The notes below the pieces were generated by a model that was not told where the DNA came from, searched no databases, and was given only the letters and a program-made list of their open reading frames with translations. Below are positions 17,138-26,300 of a DNA stretch of 64,000 nucleotides, in pieces. Numbering within the stretch: position 1 is the stretch's first letter; each line of letters opens with the position of its first letter. A program made the translations under genes and the position numbers. Origin of the DNA: Bifidobacterium gallicum DSM 20093 = LMG 11596 (GTDB taxonomy: Bacteria > Actinomycetota > Actinomycetes > Actinomycetales > Bifidobacteriaceae); contig NZ_JGYW01000002.1 in assembly GCF_000741205.1 (NCBI RefSeq), positions 1 through 64,000 of the forward strand. The letters are read 5' to 3'.

Positions 17138-18397
17138 TCAGGATTCGCGATGGTGACGCAGCACCTCATGTTCCATATCCAGGAACTTGTGTACGGAAAT
17201 GGCCACGCGGTAGGTTTCCTGTGTGTGTTTGGCGTAGATGCGACGCCATTGCACCAGTTCGGCAGGATGTTCGAACCACCAGTCGATGCGTTCAGCCAGT
17301 GTCTGCGCGTCCTTGACGGGGAACGAGCAATGCGGGTCGAGCGCGAAGTCGCCGGCCGCGCTCAATGGTGAATCGGCGACGACGGGCACGAGACCGCACG
17401 CCATGCCCTCGATGACGGACAGCGATTCCAGGTCCACGATGGAAGGATGCACGAGCAGGTCCTGTGAGCGCAACAATTGCGGCATTGTCGAGTTGGCATG
17501 GAAACCGATGTCGGCGGGGTTCTTGAGCAACCGTTTGGCCATGCGGCGCAAGCGGTTGCCGATAGGGCCCGTACCGGCGATTGTCAATGTGATGTCGTCG
17601 GCATGCTTGCTCAACGATATGGCTTTGATCAGTGTGCGCTGGTCCTTTTCATTGCTCAACCGTCCTGAAGCGACTATGCGCATGGGTCGGTCCGGCCCAA
17701 AGTGGATTTCATCGGCTTCGATAAGCTCCTCATCGGTCAGCAGTGCGCCCATGGACTGCTCGTCCATGGCGAATGGAGGCGTGAACCGTGTGTCATACCC
17801 ATTGGAAATGACATGGATCGGCTTGCGGTAATGGTGTTTGCGCAACAGCCGGGCCCCCATGTCGCTGGGCACGTGGATAGCATCCACTTTGCTGTACATC
17901 CAGTGCCGGAACAGCCAGTAGATGAATGTGGCCACACCGGGAATCCAACGCAACGGCCCCGCCGAATAGGTGATGTTTTCGGGTTGCACATGGAAGCCCG
18001 CGGTCACGGGCAATCCCATCGAACGCGCCACACGCATGGCATGGCGGCCGAAGTTGAACGGCATATAGATGTGCACGATGTCCGCGCCTTCAAATGCGCG
18101 GCGGAACAACGCGTCGGACGGTTTGGCGAAATGCATCTGCTGTTTGCGTGAGATCCAGGATACGAACGGGATCAGGTTTTCTTGCGCCGGATACTCGGGC
18201 GCGCCAATGCCCACGAGCCGCACATGGTGGCCTTCACGTTTGAGCTGTTGCGCCCATTGCAACGCCGAATTGGACGTGCCGTTGCCGCGGTTGCCCACGG
18301 CATCCAACACCATAACGATTGTCAATGGCTTGCGCCGCCCATCCCCCGGCTGCGTGTGAGACGTCTGCTGCGTAGCGTGATCGTGTCGCTCAGTCAT
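17138..18397 (-). CDS. GT4-family glycosyltransferase
   Basis: A 419-residue protein from the ATG at 18397 (MTERHDHATQQ); a second ATG nine bases upstream is possible, since the only ribosome-like site GGAGGG lies between them. The Rossmann N-domain begins IVMVLDAVGNRGNGTSN, the middle has a donor region RPMRIVASGRLSNEKDQRT, and the C-domain ends in the GT4 pattern PSIVDLESLSVIEGMACGLV, with the glutamate pair that contacts the nucleotide sugar. It is expected to transfer a sugar to a lipid or cell-envelope acceptor at the inner face of the membrane. The acceptor and donor cannot be named. Divergent from purT across about 110 bases. Confidence 0.88.
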   Translation of the reverse strand: MTERHDHATQQTSHTQPGDGRRKPLTIVMVLDAVGNRGNGTSNSALQWAQQLKREGHHVRLVGIGAPEYPAQENLIPFVSWISRKQQMHFAKPSDALFRRAFEGADIVHIYMPFNFGRHAMRVARSMGLPVTAGFHVQPENITYSAGPLRWIPGVATFIYWLFRHWMYSKVDAIHVPSDMGARLLRKHHYRKPIHVISNGYDTRFTPPFAMDEQSMGALLTDEELIEADEIHFGPDRPMRIVASGRLSNEKDQRTLIKAISLSKHADDITLTIAGTGPIGNRLRRMAKRLLKNPADIGFHANSTMPQLLRSQDLLVHPSIVDLESLSVIEGMACGLVPVVADSPLSAAGDFALDPHCSFPVKDAQTLAERIDWWFEHPAELVQWRRIYAKHTQETYRVAISVHKFLDMEHEVLRHHRES

Positions 18398-18509
18398 GCC
18401 CTCCATCGTAGCGGGACAACGCGCAACCACATGCCGGCACGTCATGATGGTTTGTTCGCACAATGTGCACACGGGCCGCTACCAGCCCCAAGCATGGCAC
18501 AATGGGGGC

Positions 18510-19931
18510 ATGACTGATACGACGCATGAAGCAATGGATGCCATCGCGAACCCGGAAACCCCCATCACACCAGCGGCAACAGCCACCGACCAGCCAACGA
18601 GCCCGCTCGTGGCCACCACGGCTGTGGATATCACGGCTGACGCCGTGGAACCAGCACCCTCATCCTCAGCCACCACATCCCGCACGGTCGGCACGCCGTT
18701 GGGCCAGCATCCCACGCGCGTGCTGCTGCTCGGTTCAGGCGAACTCGGCAAGGAAGTCGCCATCGCACTGCAACGGTTGGGCGTGTATGTGGTGGCGGCC
18801 GACTCTTACGCAGGAGCGCCCGCGCAGCAAGTCGCCCATGCAGCCAAGGTGGTGGACATGGCGGATGCGCAGCAGCTCCAGGACCTTATTACGGAAGTCA
18901 AACCAAATATCATCGTGCCGGAAGTCGAAGCAATCGCAACACAGGAACTGACTGCGGCAGCACAGCACGGCATCCAGGTGGTGCCGAGCGCCAAAGTCGC
19001 CCAAATCTGCATGGACCGCGAGCAGCTACGCACGCTGGCCGCCGAAACGCTGGGACTGCCGACCACACCTTACCGTTTTGCCGGAAGCCTCGAAGAACTG
19101 CGTGCCGGAGCCGAACAAATCGGCTATCCGTGCGTAGTCAAGCCCGTCATGAGTTCGTCGGGCCACGGCCAGTCGGTCGTACGCAGCGCCGACCAGATTG
19201 ACGCGGCCTGGAAGGAAGCGCAAGAAGGGCGCCGCGCGGCGTCGGAAGGCGACACGAGCCGTGTGATCGTGGAACAGCTCGTCGACCTGGACGCTGAACT
19301 GACGATGCTGACCGTGGCCTCGTCGGCCGGCATCGTGACGTGTGAACCGATCGGACAACGCCAGGAAGACGGCGACTACCGTGAATCCTGGCAGCCGGCC
19401 GACACGGGCATGCGTGAACTTGAAGAAGCACGCCGCATCGCCACAGCGGCCGTGCAAGGCCTCGTCGACGTCTCCACCCAAAACAACGAACACGGCTGGG
19501 GCGTGTACGGCGTCGAACTGTTCGTACTCAAGGACGGCACCGTGCTGTTCAACGAAGTCTCACCGCGTCCGCACGACACGGGCATGGTGACGATGATGAG
19601 CCAGCGTTTGAACGAATTCGAACTGCATGCGCGCGCCATCCTGGGTCTGCCGATCACAGCCGACCATGTGACGCTCGCACTGCCCAAGCACACGGCGGCC
19701 GCCAGCCATGCGATCGTGGTGGAAGGTGACGGTGAAGTCGAGTTCGGCAATCTGGACGTGGCGCTCGCACATGCGGGCACCGACTTGCGCGTGTTCGCCA
19801 AGCCGGTTGTGCATGGCCATCGCCGCATGGGTGTGGCGCTGGCCGCGGGCACCGATCCGCTCGAAGCGCGCGTCAAAGCCTCCCAAGTGGCGCAAGAGTT
19901 GGCCATCACCGTGGTGCCCGCCAACAACTAA
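18510..19931 (+). CDS. purT: formate-dependent phosphoribosylglycinamide formyltransferase (GAR transformylase 2)
   Basis: A 473-residue ATP-grasp enzyme that makes formyl-GAR from GAR, formate and ATP, the third step of purine synthesis. Start ATG at 18510 (MTDTTHEAMDA). The first 65 residues are a low-complexity Ala/Thr/Ser/Pro extension not found in E. coli PurT (392 residues). The core opens TRVLLLGSGELGKEVAIALQRLG, followed by the ATP-grasp pieces KPVMSSSGHGQSVV and LFNEVSPRPHDTGMVT. Using formate suits an organism that makes formate by pyruvate formate-lyase. It is followed 223 bases later by purC and then purL. Confidence 0.96.
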   Translation: MTDTTHEAMDAIANPETPITPAATATDQPTSPLVATTAVDITADAVEPAPSSSATTSRTVGTPLGQHPTRVLLLGSGELGKEVAIALQRLGVYVVAADSYAGAPAQQVAHAAKVVDMADAQQLQDLITEVKPNIIVPEVEAIATQELTAAAQHGIQVVPSAKVAQICMDREQLRTLAAETLGLPTTPYRFAGSLEELRAGAEQIGYPCVVKPVMSSSGHGQSVVRSADQIDAAWKEAQEGRRAASEGDTSRVIVEQLVDLDAELTMLTVASSAGIVTCEPIGQRQEDGDYRESWQPADTGMRELEEARRIATAAVQGLVDVSTQNNEHGWGVYGVELFVLKDGTVLFNEVSPRPHDTGMVTMMSQRLNEFELHARAILGLPITADHVTLALPKHTAAASHAIVVEGDGEVEFGNLDVALAHAGTDLRVFAKPVVHGHRRMGVALAAGTDPLEARVKASQVAQELAITVVPANN

Positions 19932-19949
19932 TCTGACTCCCGTGCCGTT

Positions 19950-20029
19950 GGGCCGGTTTGCCAAGCGCTGAAGGCCGCGCCAAGTCTTCATCCCCACGTT
20001 TGTGACACATAGTGGGAAAACCGGCCCTT
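19950..20029 (+). terminator. putative terminator structure after purT
   Basis: GGGCCGGTTT (19950-19959) pairs perfectly with AAACCGGCCC (20018-20027), followed by TTT. The 58-base interval is long but contains a further small stem (CCCAC with GTGGG). It separates purT from the purC promoter region. Confidence 0.4.
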
Positions 20030-20052
20030 TCCACTCCCCCTTGGGCTGTCAA

Positions 20053-20063
20053 ATTGCTAGGCT
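20053..20063 (+). promoter_or_regulatory. extended -10-like motif upstream of purC
   Basis: ATTGCTAGGCT at 20053-20063, 92 bases before the purC start, closely resembles GTTGCTAGGGT at 34023-34033, 75 bases before purF. Both may be promoter -10 regions with a shared regulatory input for purine genes; a -35 element is not clear. Confidence 0.35.
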
Positions 20064-20154
20064 CGTGACTTGTATCCATTCAATTTCAACCATCATCCCC
20101 ACCCAGTCGGGCCGTGCATGGTCCGGCACCGAGAGAAGGCGAGATTCAAGGTTC

Positions 20155-20904
20155 ATGGAGAAGCTGGAGAAGCTCTACGAGGGCAAGGCCAAGAAACTGT
20201 TCGCAACTGACGACCCCGAGGTGCTCTGGGTTGAATATATGAACCAGGCCACGGCCGGCAACGGCGCGAAGAAAGCGCAAATTGAAGGCAAAGGCAGCTT
20301 GAACAACCGCATTACGGCAGTCATTTTCGACTTGCTCAAGGCTCGTGGCGTGGACTCGCATTTCGTCTCCTCGCTGTCGGACACCGAACAGCTCGTGCGC
20401 AAGATGGACATGTTCCCGCTTGAGATCATCATGCGTAACACGGCCGCCGGTTCGTTCGCCAAGCGTTACGGCGTGGAAGAAGGCACGCCATTGAAGCAGC
20501 CGATCCTTGAGTTCTGCGTCAAGGATGATGCGCTGGGCGACCCGTTCATCAACAATGACGGCCTGATCGCGCTCGGCATTGTGACCGAGGAGGAACTCGA
20601 CGAAATCTCGCGTCAGGCCCGCGCCGTCAACGAAGCGCTGCTTGATATTTTCTCGAAGATCGACGTGCGTCTCGTCGATTTCAAGATTGAGGAAGGCCGC
20701 ACGGCTGACGGCCGCATCCTGTTGGCCGACGAAATCACGCCCGACACCTGCCGTCTGTGGGATGTCAAGGATGGTGGCGAGACGATCGAACATCTGGACA
20801 AGGACTTGTTCCGCCGCGATTTGGGCAATATCATTCCGGCCTACGAGCAGATTCTCGAGCGTCTCGAACAGCTTGCCGACGCCGAGGGTGTGACTCGCTC
20901 CTGA
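20155..20904 (+). CDS. purC: phosphoribosylaminoimidazole-succinocarboxamide synthase
   Basis: A 249-residue SAICAR synthetase, joining aspartate to CAIR with ATP. Start ATG at 20155 ([18 protein letters not shown]) after AAGG. The conserved EGKAKKLF loop, [32 protein letters not shown], and [12 protein letters not shown] motifs are all complete. Length matches the short bacterial form. It stands between purT and purL on the same strand; the gap to purL is 181 bases. Confidence 0.98.
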   Translation: MEKLEKLYEGKAKKLFATDDPEVLWVEYMNQATAGNGAKKAQIEGKGSLNNRITAVIFDLLKARGVDSHFVSSLSDTEQLVRKMDMFPLEIIMRNTAAGSFAKRYGVEEGTPLKQPILEFCVKDDALGDPFINNDGLIALGIVTEEELDEISRQARAVNEALLDIFSKIDVRLVDFKIEEGRTADGRILLADEITPDTCRLWDVKDGGETIEHLDKDLFRRDLGNIIPAYEQILERLEQLADAEGVTRS

Positions 20905-21085
20905 ATTGACTTTGTATTTCCGCGCAAGGCCCCATGACATGCCCACCCGCATGCCTGTCGCCTCACGTACTTGAAGGCTTTGGCGAGTAGCGTGTGCAAG
21001 CTCGCCACCCGCCAAGGCCACATAACTGAACATTGAACAATCAAACGAGTGACCACTTACGACCCTGAAGAAGAGAGAGCAAACC

Positions 21086-24000
21086 GTGGTGTATCGCGTG
21101 CATGTGGAGAAGCGTTCCGGCTTTGATGTTGAAGCGCAGCAACTAACGCATGAATTGAAAACGATCCTGGGCGTGGATGCCTTGGATCGCGTCCGCATCA
21201 TCAACCGTTACGACGTGGAAGGCATTGACGAGAACCTGTTTGAACGCGTGGTGCCGACCGTGTTCAGCGAACCGCAGGTTGATGCCGTCTCGAGCGACCT
21301 GCCTGAACTCGGTGATGCGCAAGTGTTCGCTGTGGAGTTTTTGCCGGGCCAGTTCGACCAGCGTGCCGATTCGGCCAGCGAATGCATCCAGCTCATTTCC
21401 CAGGGTGAGCGCCCCACCGTGCGTTCCGCACGCGTCTATGCGCTCGAAGGCGCGCTGAGCGACGCCGATGTGGCGGCGATCAAGCGTTATGTGATCAATC
21501 CTGTGGAAGCGCGCGAAGCCGGGTTGGAGCAGCCTGAAACGTTGGAAGCCAACGTGCCCGTACCCCAGCCCGTGGAAGTCATTGAAGGTTTCCGCGAAAT
21601 GCCTGATGAGGCGTTGCAATCATTCATCGATGAACGCGGATTGGCCATGGATGTGGCTGATTTGCGGTTCTGCCGCGAGTATTTCACGCAGGAACAGCGT
21701 GATCCCACAATCACCGAAATCAAGGTGATTGACACGTATTGGTCGGATCATTGCCGTCATACGACGTTCGGCACGAACCTGACCGATATCACGATTGACG
21801 ATGCCGTGGTACGTGAGGCGTTCGGCCGCTATTTGGCCATGCGTGAGGAATTGGGCCGTGGGGCCAAGCCGATCTGCCTGATGGACATGGGTACGATTGG
21901 TGCCAAGTGGCTCAAGAAGAACGGCATCCTGACCGGTCTCGACGAATCCGAAGAAATCAACGCGTGCACCGTGAAAGTCAAGGTGGACGTCAACGGTGAG
22001 GATGAGGACTGGTTGTTCCTGTTCAAGAATGAGACGCACAACCACCCCACCGAAATTGAACCGTTCGGTGGTGCGGCCACGTGTATTGGCGGTTGCATCC
22101 GCGATCCGCTGTCGGGCCGTTCCTATGTGTACCAGGCCATGCGTGTGACGGGTGCGGCCGATCCCACGGTGCCCGTGTCCGAAACGCTTGAAGGCAAGCT
22201 GCCGCAGCGCAAGCTCGTGACAACGGCCGCTTCGGGCTACGCGAGCTATGGCAACCAGATCGGTTTGGCCACGGGTCAGGTCAGTGAAATCTACCATCCG
22301 GGGTATGTAGCCAAGCGCATGGAAGTCGGCGCCGTGGTGGCTGCCACGCCTGCCGACCATGTGCGCCGTGAGACGCCGGCACCGGGCGACCGCATCATTT
22401 TGCTCGGTGGCCGCACGGGCCGTGACGGCATTGGTGGTGCAACGGGTTCGTCCAAGTCGCATACGGTCGAATCGATTGAACTTGATGGCGCTGAAGTGCA
22501 GAAGGGCAATGCTCCTGTGGAGCGCAAGCTGCAGCGTCTGTTCCGCCGTGGCGAAGCCTGCCGCCTGATCAAGCGTTGCAACGATTTTGGTGCTGGCGGC
22601 GTGTCAGTGGCCGTTGGCGAGATCGCTGATGGCCTTGATGTGGATTTGAACCGCGTGAGCAAGAAGTACGAAGGCTTGGACGGCACTGAACTGGCCATTT
22701 CCGAGTCGCAGGAACGTATGGCTGTGGACGTGGCGGCCGAAGACGTCGACGAGTTCCTCAAGTATGCGCGTGAAGAGAACCTTGAAGCCGAGGTCATCGC
22801 CACCGTGACCGAGGAACCGCGCATGGTCATGCGCTGGAACGGGGATGCGATTGTGGATTTGTCGCGCGCGTTCCTCGCCTCGAACGGCGCTCCCAAGCAG
22901 CAGGATGTGCATGTGGTTCAGCAGCAGGCTTATGTGGCACCGCTGGCCCAGGATGATGCTGGCACGTTGGAAGAGCGCATGCATACGTTGCTCGCCGACA
23001 TCAACGTGGCGTCCAACAAGGGTCTGTCCGAGCGTTTCGACTCGACAATCGGCGCAGGTACCGTGCTCATGCCGTTCGGTGGCCGCACGCAATTGACGCC
23101 GACGCAGGCCATGGTGGCCAAGCTTCCCGTGTTCGGCGAAACAACTACGGCTTCAGCCATGGCATGGGGTTTCAACCCATACATCATGGAACGCAACCAG
23201 TTCACTGGCGCCTACCTGTCGGTGGTTGAATCATTGGCCAAGCTCGTGGCCGCCGGATTCCATCATGAAGACGCCTATTTGAGCTTCCAAGAGTATTTCG
23301 AGAAGCTGCGTGATGAGCCTACGCGTTGGGGTAAGCCGATGGCCGCTGTGCTCGGCGCGCTCATGGCGCAGGTCGATTTGGGTGTTGGCGCGATTGGCGG
23401 CAAGGATTCAATGTCGGGGTCGTTCGAAGACCTCGATGTGCCGCCAACGCTGATTTCATTCGCTGTGGCTGTGGGCGACATGCGTCATGCCACAAGCCCC
23501 GAATTCAAGGCCGCGAACCATCGTGTGGTGCGCATTGCGCCGCGTTACCTGGCAGATGGCTTGACGCCGGACGCCGAGTCGTTGCTCGAAGTGTTCTCAC
23601 TCGTCGAATCGTTGACCGAGTTCGGCGATGCCGTGGCTGTGGCCACGCCAGGATATGGCGGTACGGCGCAGCAGCTGTTCTCGATGATGGTCGGCAACCG
23701 CATTGGTGTGGCGATTGATGATGCCATTGATACGAACGCGTTGTTCGCACCGGCATATGGTTCGTTCATTCTTGAATTGAGCGATGCCGCCGTCATTCCC
23801 ACGGCGTCGAACCTCGTGGACATCAGTGTTATTGGCATGACCACGAAAATCTATAGTCTGCAAGCGGGCGGCACCACGCTGGATGGTGACGCGTTGCAGC
23901 AAACCTGGGAGTCGGGCATCGAAAGCGTGTACCCGTACCGCACGGCCGGTGACGCGGATACGGAAGCACAAACCGTGGAGCCGATTACGTTCCATGCGCC

Positions 24001-24835
24001 CAAGAAGACCGTGTATACGGGAACGGGCGTGGCCAAGCCGCGCGTAATTATCCCCGTGTTCCCAGGCAACAACTGCGAATACGACACAGCCGCCGCATTC
24101 GAACGCGCGGGTGCGGACGTGACGACGCTCGTGATCAACAACCTGACACCCAACGATGTGGCCGAGTCCACACACGAACTGGCCCAGCAAATTAGCCAAA
24201 GCCAGATTGTGATGATTCCGGGCGGATTCTCGGGCGGCGACGAGCCGGATGGATCGGCGAAGTTCATCACGGCGTTCTTCCGCGCGCCTGAAGTGACGGA
24301 AGCCGTGCGCGACCTGATCAAGAACCGTGACGGCCTGATGCTTGGCATCTGCAATGGCTTCCAGGCGCTGATCAAGCTTGGTCTCGTGCCGTTTGGCGAC
24401 ATTGTGGACATGGATGAGAACTGCCCGACGCTGACGTTCAACCGCATTGGCCGCCACCAGAGCCGACTTGTGCGCACGCGTGTGGCCTCGGACCTGTCGC
24501 CGTGGCTGGCGCGCACGCAGGTCGGTGACGTGCATACGGTAGCCATTTCGCATGGTGAGGGGCGTTTCGTGGCGTCGCCTGAAATGCTCTCCTCGCTCGT
24601 TGAGCATGGTCAGGTGGCCACGCAGTATGTGGACGAGCAGGGCGTGCCAGGCATGAGCCTCGACGTGAACCCGAACGGCTCGATGCTCGCGATTGAAGGC
24701 ATCACGAGCCCTGACGGCCGCATCTTCGGCAAGATGGGCCACTCGGAACGCTCAGGCAACGGCCTGTACCTGAACGTGCCAGGCAACACCTACCAGCCAC
24801 TGTTCGAAGCCGGCGTGGACTACTTCCGCGCCTAA
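21086..24835 (+). CDS. purL: phosphoribosylformylglycinamidine synthase, single-chain (PurL with PurQ and PurS domains)
   Basis: A 1249-residue large FGAM synthase that uses glutamine and ATP to convert FGAR to FGAM. The GTG at 21086 (MVYRVHVEKRSGF) lies eight bases after AAGAGAGAGC. The N-terminal PurS-like part is followed by the linker with SDHCRHTTF, the ATP-binding NETHNHPTEIEPFGGAATC and the second half KDSMSGSFEDL. The C-terminal glutaminase has VFPGNNCEYD, nucleophile Cys1089 in LGICNGFQAL, and HGEGRF. The fused architecture, common in Gram-negatives, occurs in bifidobacteria instead of separate PurS, Q and L proteins. Ends in a strong terminator. Confidence 0.97.
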   Translation: MVYRVHVEKRSGFDVEAQQLTHELKTILGVDALDRVRIINRYDVEGIDENLFERVVPTVFSEPQVDAVSSDLPELGDAQVFAVEFLPGQFDQRADSASECIQLISQGERPTVRSARVYALEGALSDADVAAIKRYVINPVEAREAGLEQPETLEANVPVPQPVEVIEGFREMPDEALQSFIDERGLAMDVADLRFCREYFTQEQRDPTITEIKVIDTYWSDHCRHTTFGTNLTDITIDDAVVREAFGRYLAMREELGRGAKPICLMDMGTIGAKWLKKNGILTGLDESEEINACTVKVKVDVNGEDEDWLFLFKNETHNHPTEIEPFGGAATCIGGCIRDPLSGRSYVYQAMRVTGAADPTVPVSETLEGKLPQRKLVTTAASGYASYGNQIGLATGQVSEIYHPGYVAKRMEVGAVVAATPADHVRRETPAPGDRIILLGGRTGRDGIGGATGSSKSHTVESIELDGAEVQKGNAPVERKLQRLFRRGEACRLIKRCNDFGAGGVSVAVGEIADGLDVDLNRVSKKYEGLDGTELAISESQERMAVDVAAEDVDEFLKYAREENLEAEVIATVTEEPRMVMRWNGDAIVDLSRAFLASNGAPKQQDVHVVQQQAYVAPLAQDDAGTLEERMHTLLADINVASNKGLSERFDSTIGAGTVLMPFGGRTQLTPTQAMVAKLPVFGETTTASAMAWGFNPYIMERNQFTGAYLSVVESLAKLVAAGFHHEDAYLSFQEYFEKLRDEPTRWGKPMAAVLGALMAQVDLGVGAIGGKDSMSGSFEDLDVPPTLISFAVAVGDMRHATSPEFKAANHRVVRIAPRYLADGLTPDAESLLEVFSLVESLTEFGDAVAVATPGYGGTAQQLFSMMVGNRIGVAIDDAIDTNALFAPAYGSFILELSDAAVIPTASNLVDISVIGMTTKIYSLQAGGTTLDGDALQQTWESGIESVYPYRTAGDADTEAQTVEPITFHAPKKTVYTGTGVAKPRVIIPVFPGNNCEYDTAAAFERAGADVTTLVINNLTPNDVAESTHELAQQISQSQIVMIPGGFSGGDEPDGSAKFITAFFRAPEVTEAVRDLIKNRDGLMLGICNGFQALIKLGLVPFGDIVDMDENCPTLTFNRIGRHQSRLVRTRVASDLSPWLARTQVGDVHTVAISHGEGRFVASPEMLSSLVEHGQVATQYVDEQGVPGMSLDVNPNGSMLAIEGITSPDGRIFGKMGHSERSGNGLYLNVPGNTYQPLFEAGVDYFRA

Positions 24836-24853
24836 ACTCGCGCGCGCTTCGCC

Positions 24854-24891
24854 AAAGCCGCCCGATTCCACGCGGATTCGGGCGGTTTTTT
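24854..24891 (+). terminator. intrinsic terminator of purL
   Basis: AAAGCCGCCCGA (24854-24865) pairs with TCGGGCGGTTTT (24878-24889, one wobble) around a 12-base loop and runs into TTTTTT. Confidence 0.88.
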
Positions 24892-24935
24892 GCATTGCCG
24901 GATAGCGGATTCCAGCGGATCCGTCACCAGATGAC

Positions 24936-25130
24936 TCGCGTTTGTACCACGGTGGTACAGGCGCGATACGGATTCCGGATGAAAATGCACGCGTCTGTAC
25001 CACGGTGGTACAGACGCGAGCAAAATTGGGCGAAATCCGTAGCGTGGTTGTACCACGGTGGTACAAAAACATACAATTCCACGCCTCGATGACTCGTGGT
25101 TGTACCACGGTGGTACAACCACGAGTCATC
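24936..25130. repeat. array of four TGTACCACGGTGGTACA palindromes, 53/53/52-bp spacing
   Basis: The identical 17-base palindrome occurs at 24943-24959, 24996-25012, 25049-25065 and 25101-25117. The start-to-start distances are 53, 53 and 52 bp, which is about five helical turns. The flanking arms differ between copies yet remain complementary: six extra base pairs at copy 2 (24990-24995 with 25013-25018), thirteen at copy 4 (25088-25100 with 25118-25130, giving a perfect 43-base palindrome), and seven at copy 1 if G-U pairs are allowed on the plus strand. Copy 3 has poor arms. The array lies between convergent genes, after the purL terminator, and codes for nothing. It is not a CRISPR: the repeat is too short and the spacers share pieces. 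Confidence 0.9.
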
Positions 25131-25205
25131 TTCAGCGTTCAAGAGGCAATCGAGCGGCAATCAAGCAGCTATCACGAAGTAATCACGAGCCACCCGCGGC
25201 GCGAA

Positions 25206-25850
25206 TCACTTGGATTCCTGCGAGGAATCGGATGAATCAGCAGAATCGCCCGAATCGGAATCCTCGGCATCCTTCAGCGCATCAGTGAGCTGGTTGCGGG
25301 ACTTTTCGGCTTCTTCCTCACGTTGGGCCTGCAGCTTCTCAGCCTCCTCGGCGGAACGCGGGATCGCCACAGCTGTCGTGCCTGTGGCTTCAATCATGCG
25401 TTTGTTGACGCGATCAATGACATCATCGAAATAGGCTTCCTGCTCAGGAGTGAGCTTCGTGTCCGAAACGGCATCGAACTGCGCCTGAATGTCATCAAAG
25501 CGCGCCAGCCACTGGGTATACCCTTCCAGCTTGTCGGCCGGAATGCCTTCCGCACTGTTGAGCATTTCGGCATAATCAGCGTAGTCCATCATGAACTGTT
25601 CGTAATTCTTGATGACTTCCATCGGCTCGGTCGTCGATGGCGTCACCGCAGACGTCGCAGCCGCTTCTCGCGCCCGCTGCTCAACAATGGCGGGATACCA
25701 GATTGTGGCAAACAGAATGCCTACAGTAACCAGCGCAGCGACCACCACTCCAATGATGACGGTAATGATCGTTTTCTTGCGCCGCTGGGCAATCTGGGCA
25801 TCCACCGAGTAATAGTCTTGCTGCAATTCCTGCTCGTCGTTCTTCCGCAT
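25206..25850 (-). CDS. membrane-anchored protein of unknown function, single TM
   Basis: A 214-residue protein. The ATG at 25850 (MRKNDEQELQQDYYSVD) is chosen because GAGG lies nine bases upstream. A short cytoplasmic N-terminus with RRKK precedes one membrane helix (TIITVIIGVVVAALVTVGILF). The rest is predicted to be outside: a helical domain with MDYADYAEMLNSAEG and TPEQEAYFDDVIDRVNKRM, then a Glu/Lys/Arg coiled coil and an acidic Ser/Asp tail (DSDSGDSADSSDSSQESK). I see no catalytic motif. It may be related to the helical extracellular domains found in other actinobacterial surface proteins. Function not assigned. Confidence 0.75.
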   Translation of the reverse strand: MRKNDEQELQQDYYSVDAQIAQRRKKTIITVIIGVVVAALVTVGILFATIWYPAIVEQRAREAAATSAVTPSTTEPMEVIKNYEQFMMDYADYAEMLNSAEGIPADKLEGYTQWLARFDDIQAQFDAVSDTKLTPEQEAYFDDVIDRVNKRMIEATGTTAVAIPRSAEEAEKLQAQREEEAEKSRNQLTDALKDAEDSDSGDSADSSDSSQESK

Positions 25851-26300
25851 TAATGGATTCCTCACCATTTCACTACAGTCACCATAGGGGGTCGCGGGTC
25901 GTGCATCAGCCATCTTGCATCATCGAATAGTGCGTGCTTAATTCGCATGGCCGCCTCGCTCATGCGGCGCAACATCACTCGATTCATCCAAGGGCGATAT
26001 CGTTCCTGATTGTATCGATATTCGAACTCACTACGCCAGCCGATTCCACACACGTGCACAATCCATTTGCAATTAACCGCGGTCCAGCTCGTCCCGACGG
26101 TACGCCCCGCATGACCCGCACACCCCCACATCCCCGCACGCCGCATGCCCCGTCACCCGCCGCATTTCAGTTCGCCGCAAGGGAACCGCCACCAGCAACC
26201 CCTGGCTCGCATGTCATAATGGCGGCACCCCCAGTCCGTCCGTTTTACGATGACCCTATGGCCCTGGCCTATGGCAGCAGGGACCGTGGAAGGTGGAACT
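25851..26300. other. 450-base gap upstream of the hydrolase operon
   Basis: No gene can be supported. A minus-strand frame ending at 25862 contains the protein-like stretch RYRPWMNRVMLRRMSEAAMR but lacks a ribosome site and reaches into the upstream region of the membrane protein gene; it could be a decayed fragment. The plus-strand promoter of the hydrolase operon should be here but was not located. Confidence 0.35.

Noticed and set aside
19932-20154. Purine riboswitch before purC
   Set aside because: The inverted repeat looks like a terminator and the conserved purine-aptamer core was not found.
24936-25130. CRISPR array
   Set aside because: The repeat is 17 bases and spacers share short pieces, only four units, no cas gene, and arms covary with the repeat.
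24895-25288. Many short overlapping frames carrying repeated CTTVVQ or YHRGT peptides
   Set aside because: They are translations of the palindromic array in all frames, without ribosome sites; the array itself is the feature.
25862-26146. 94-codon minus-strand frame with a protein-like RYRPWMNRVML segment
   Set aside because: No start signal, ends in the leader of the 25206-25850 gene; possibly a decayed fragment, but not supportable.
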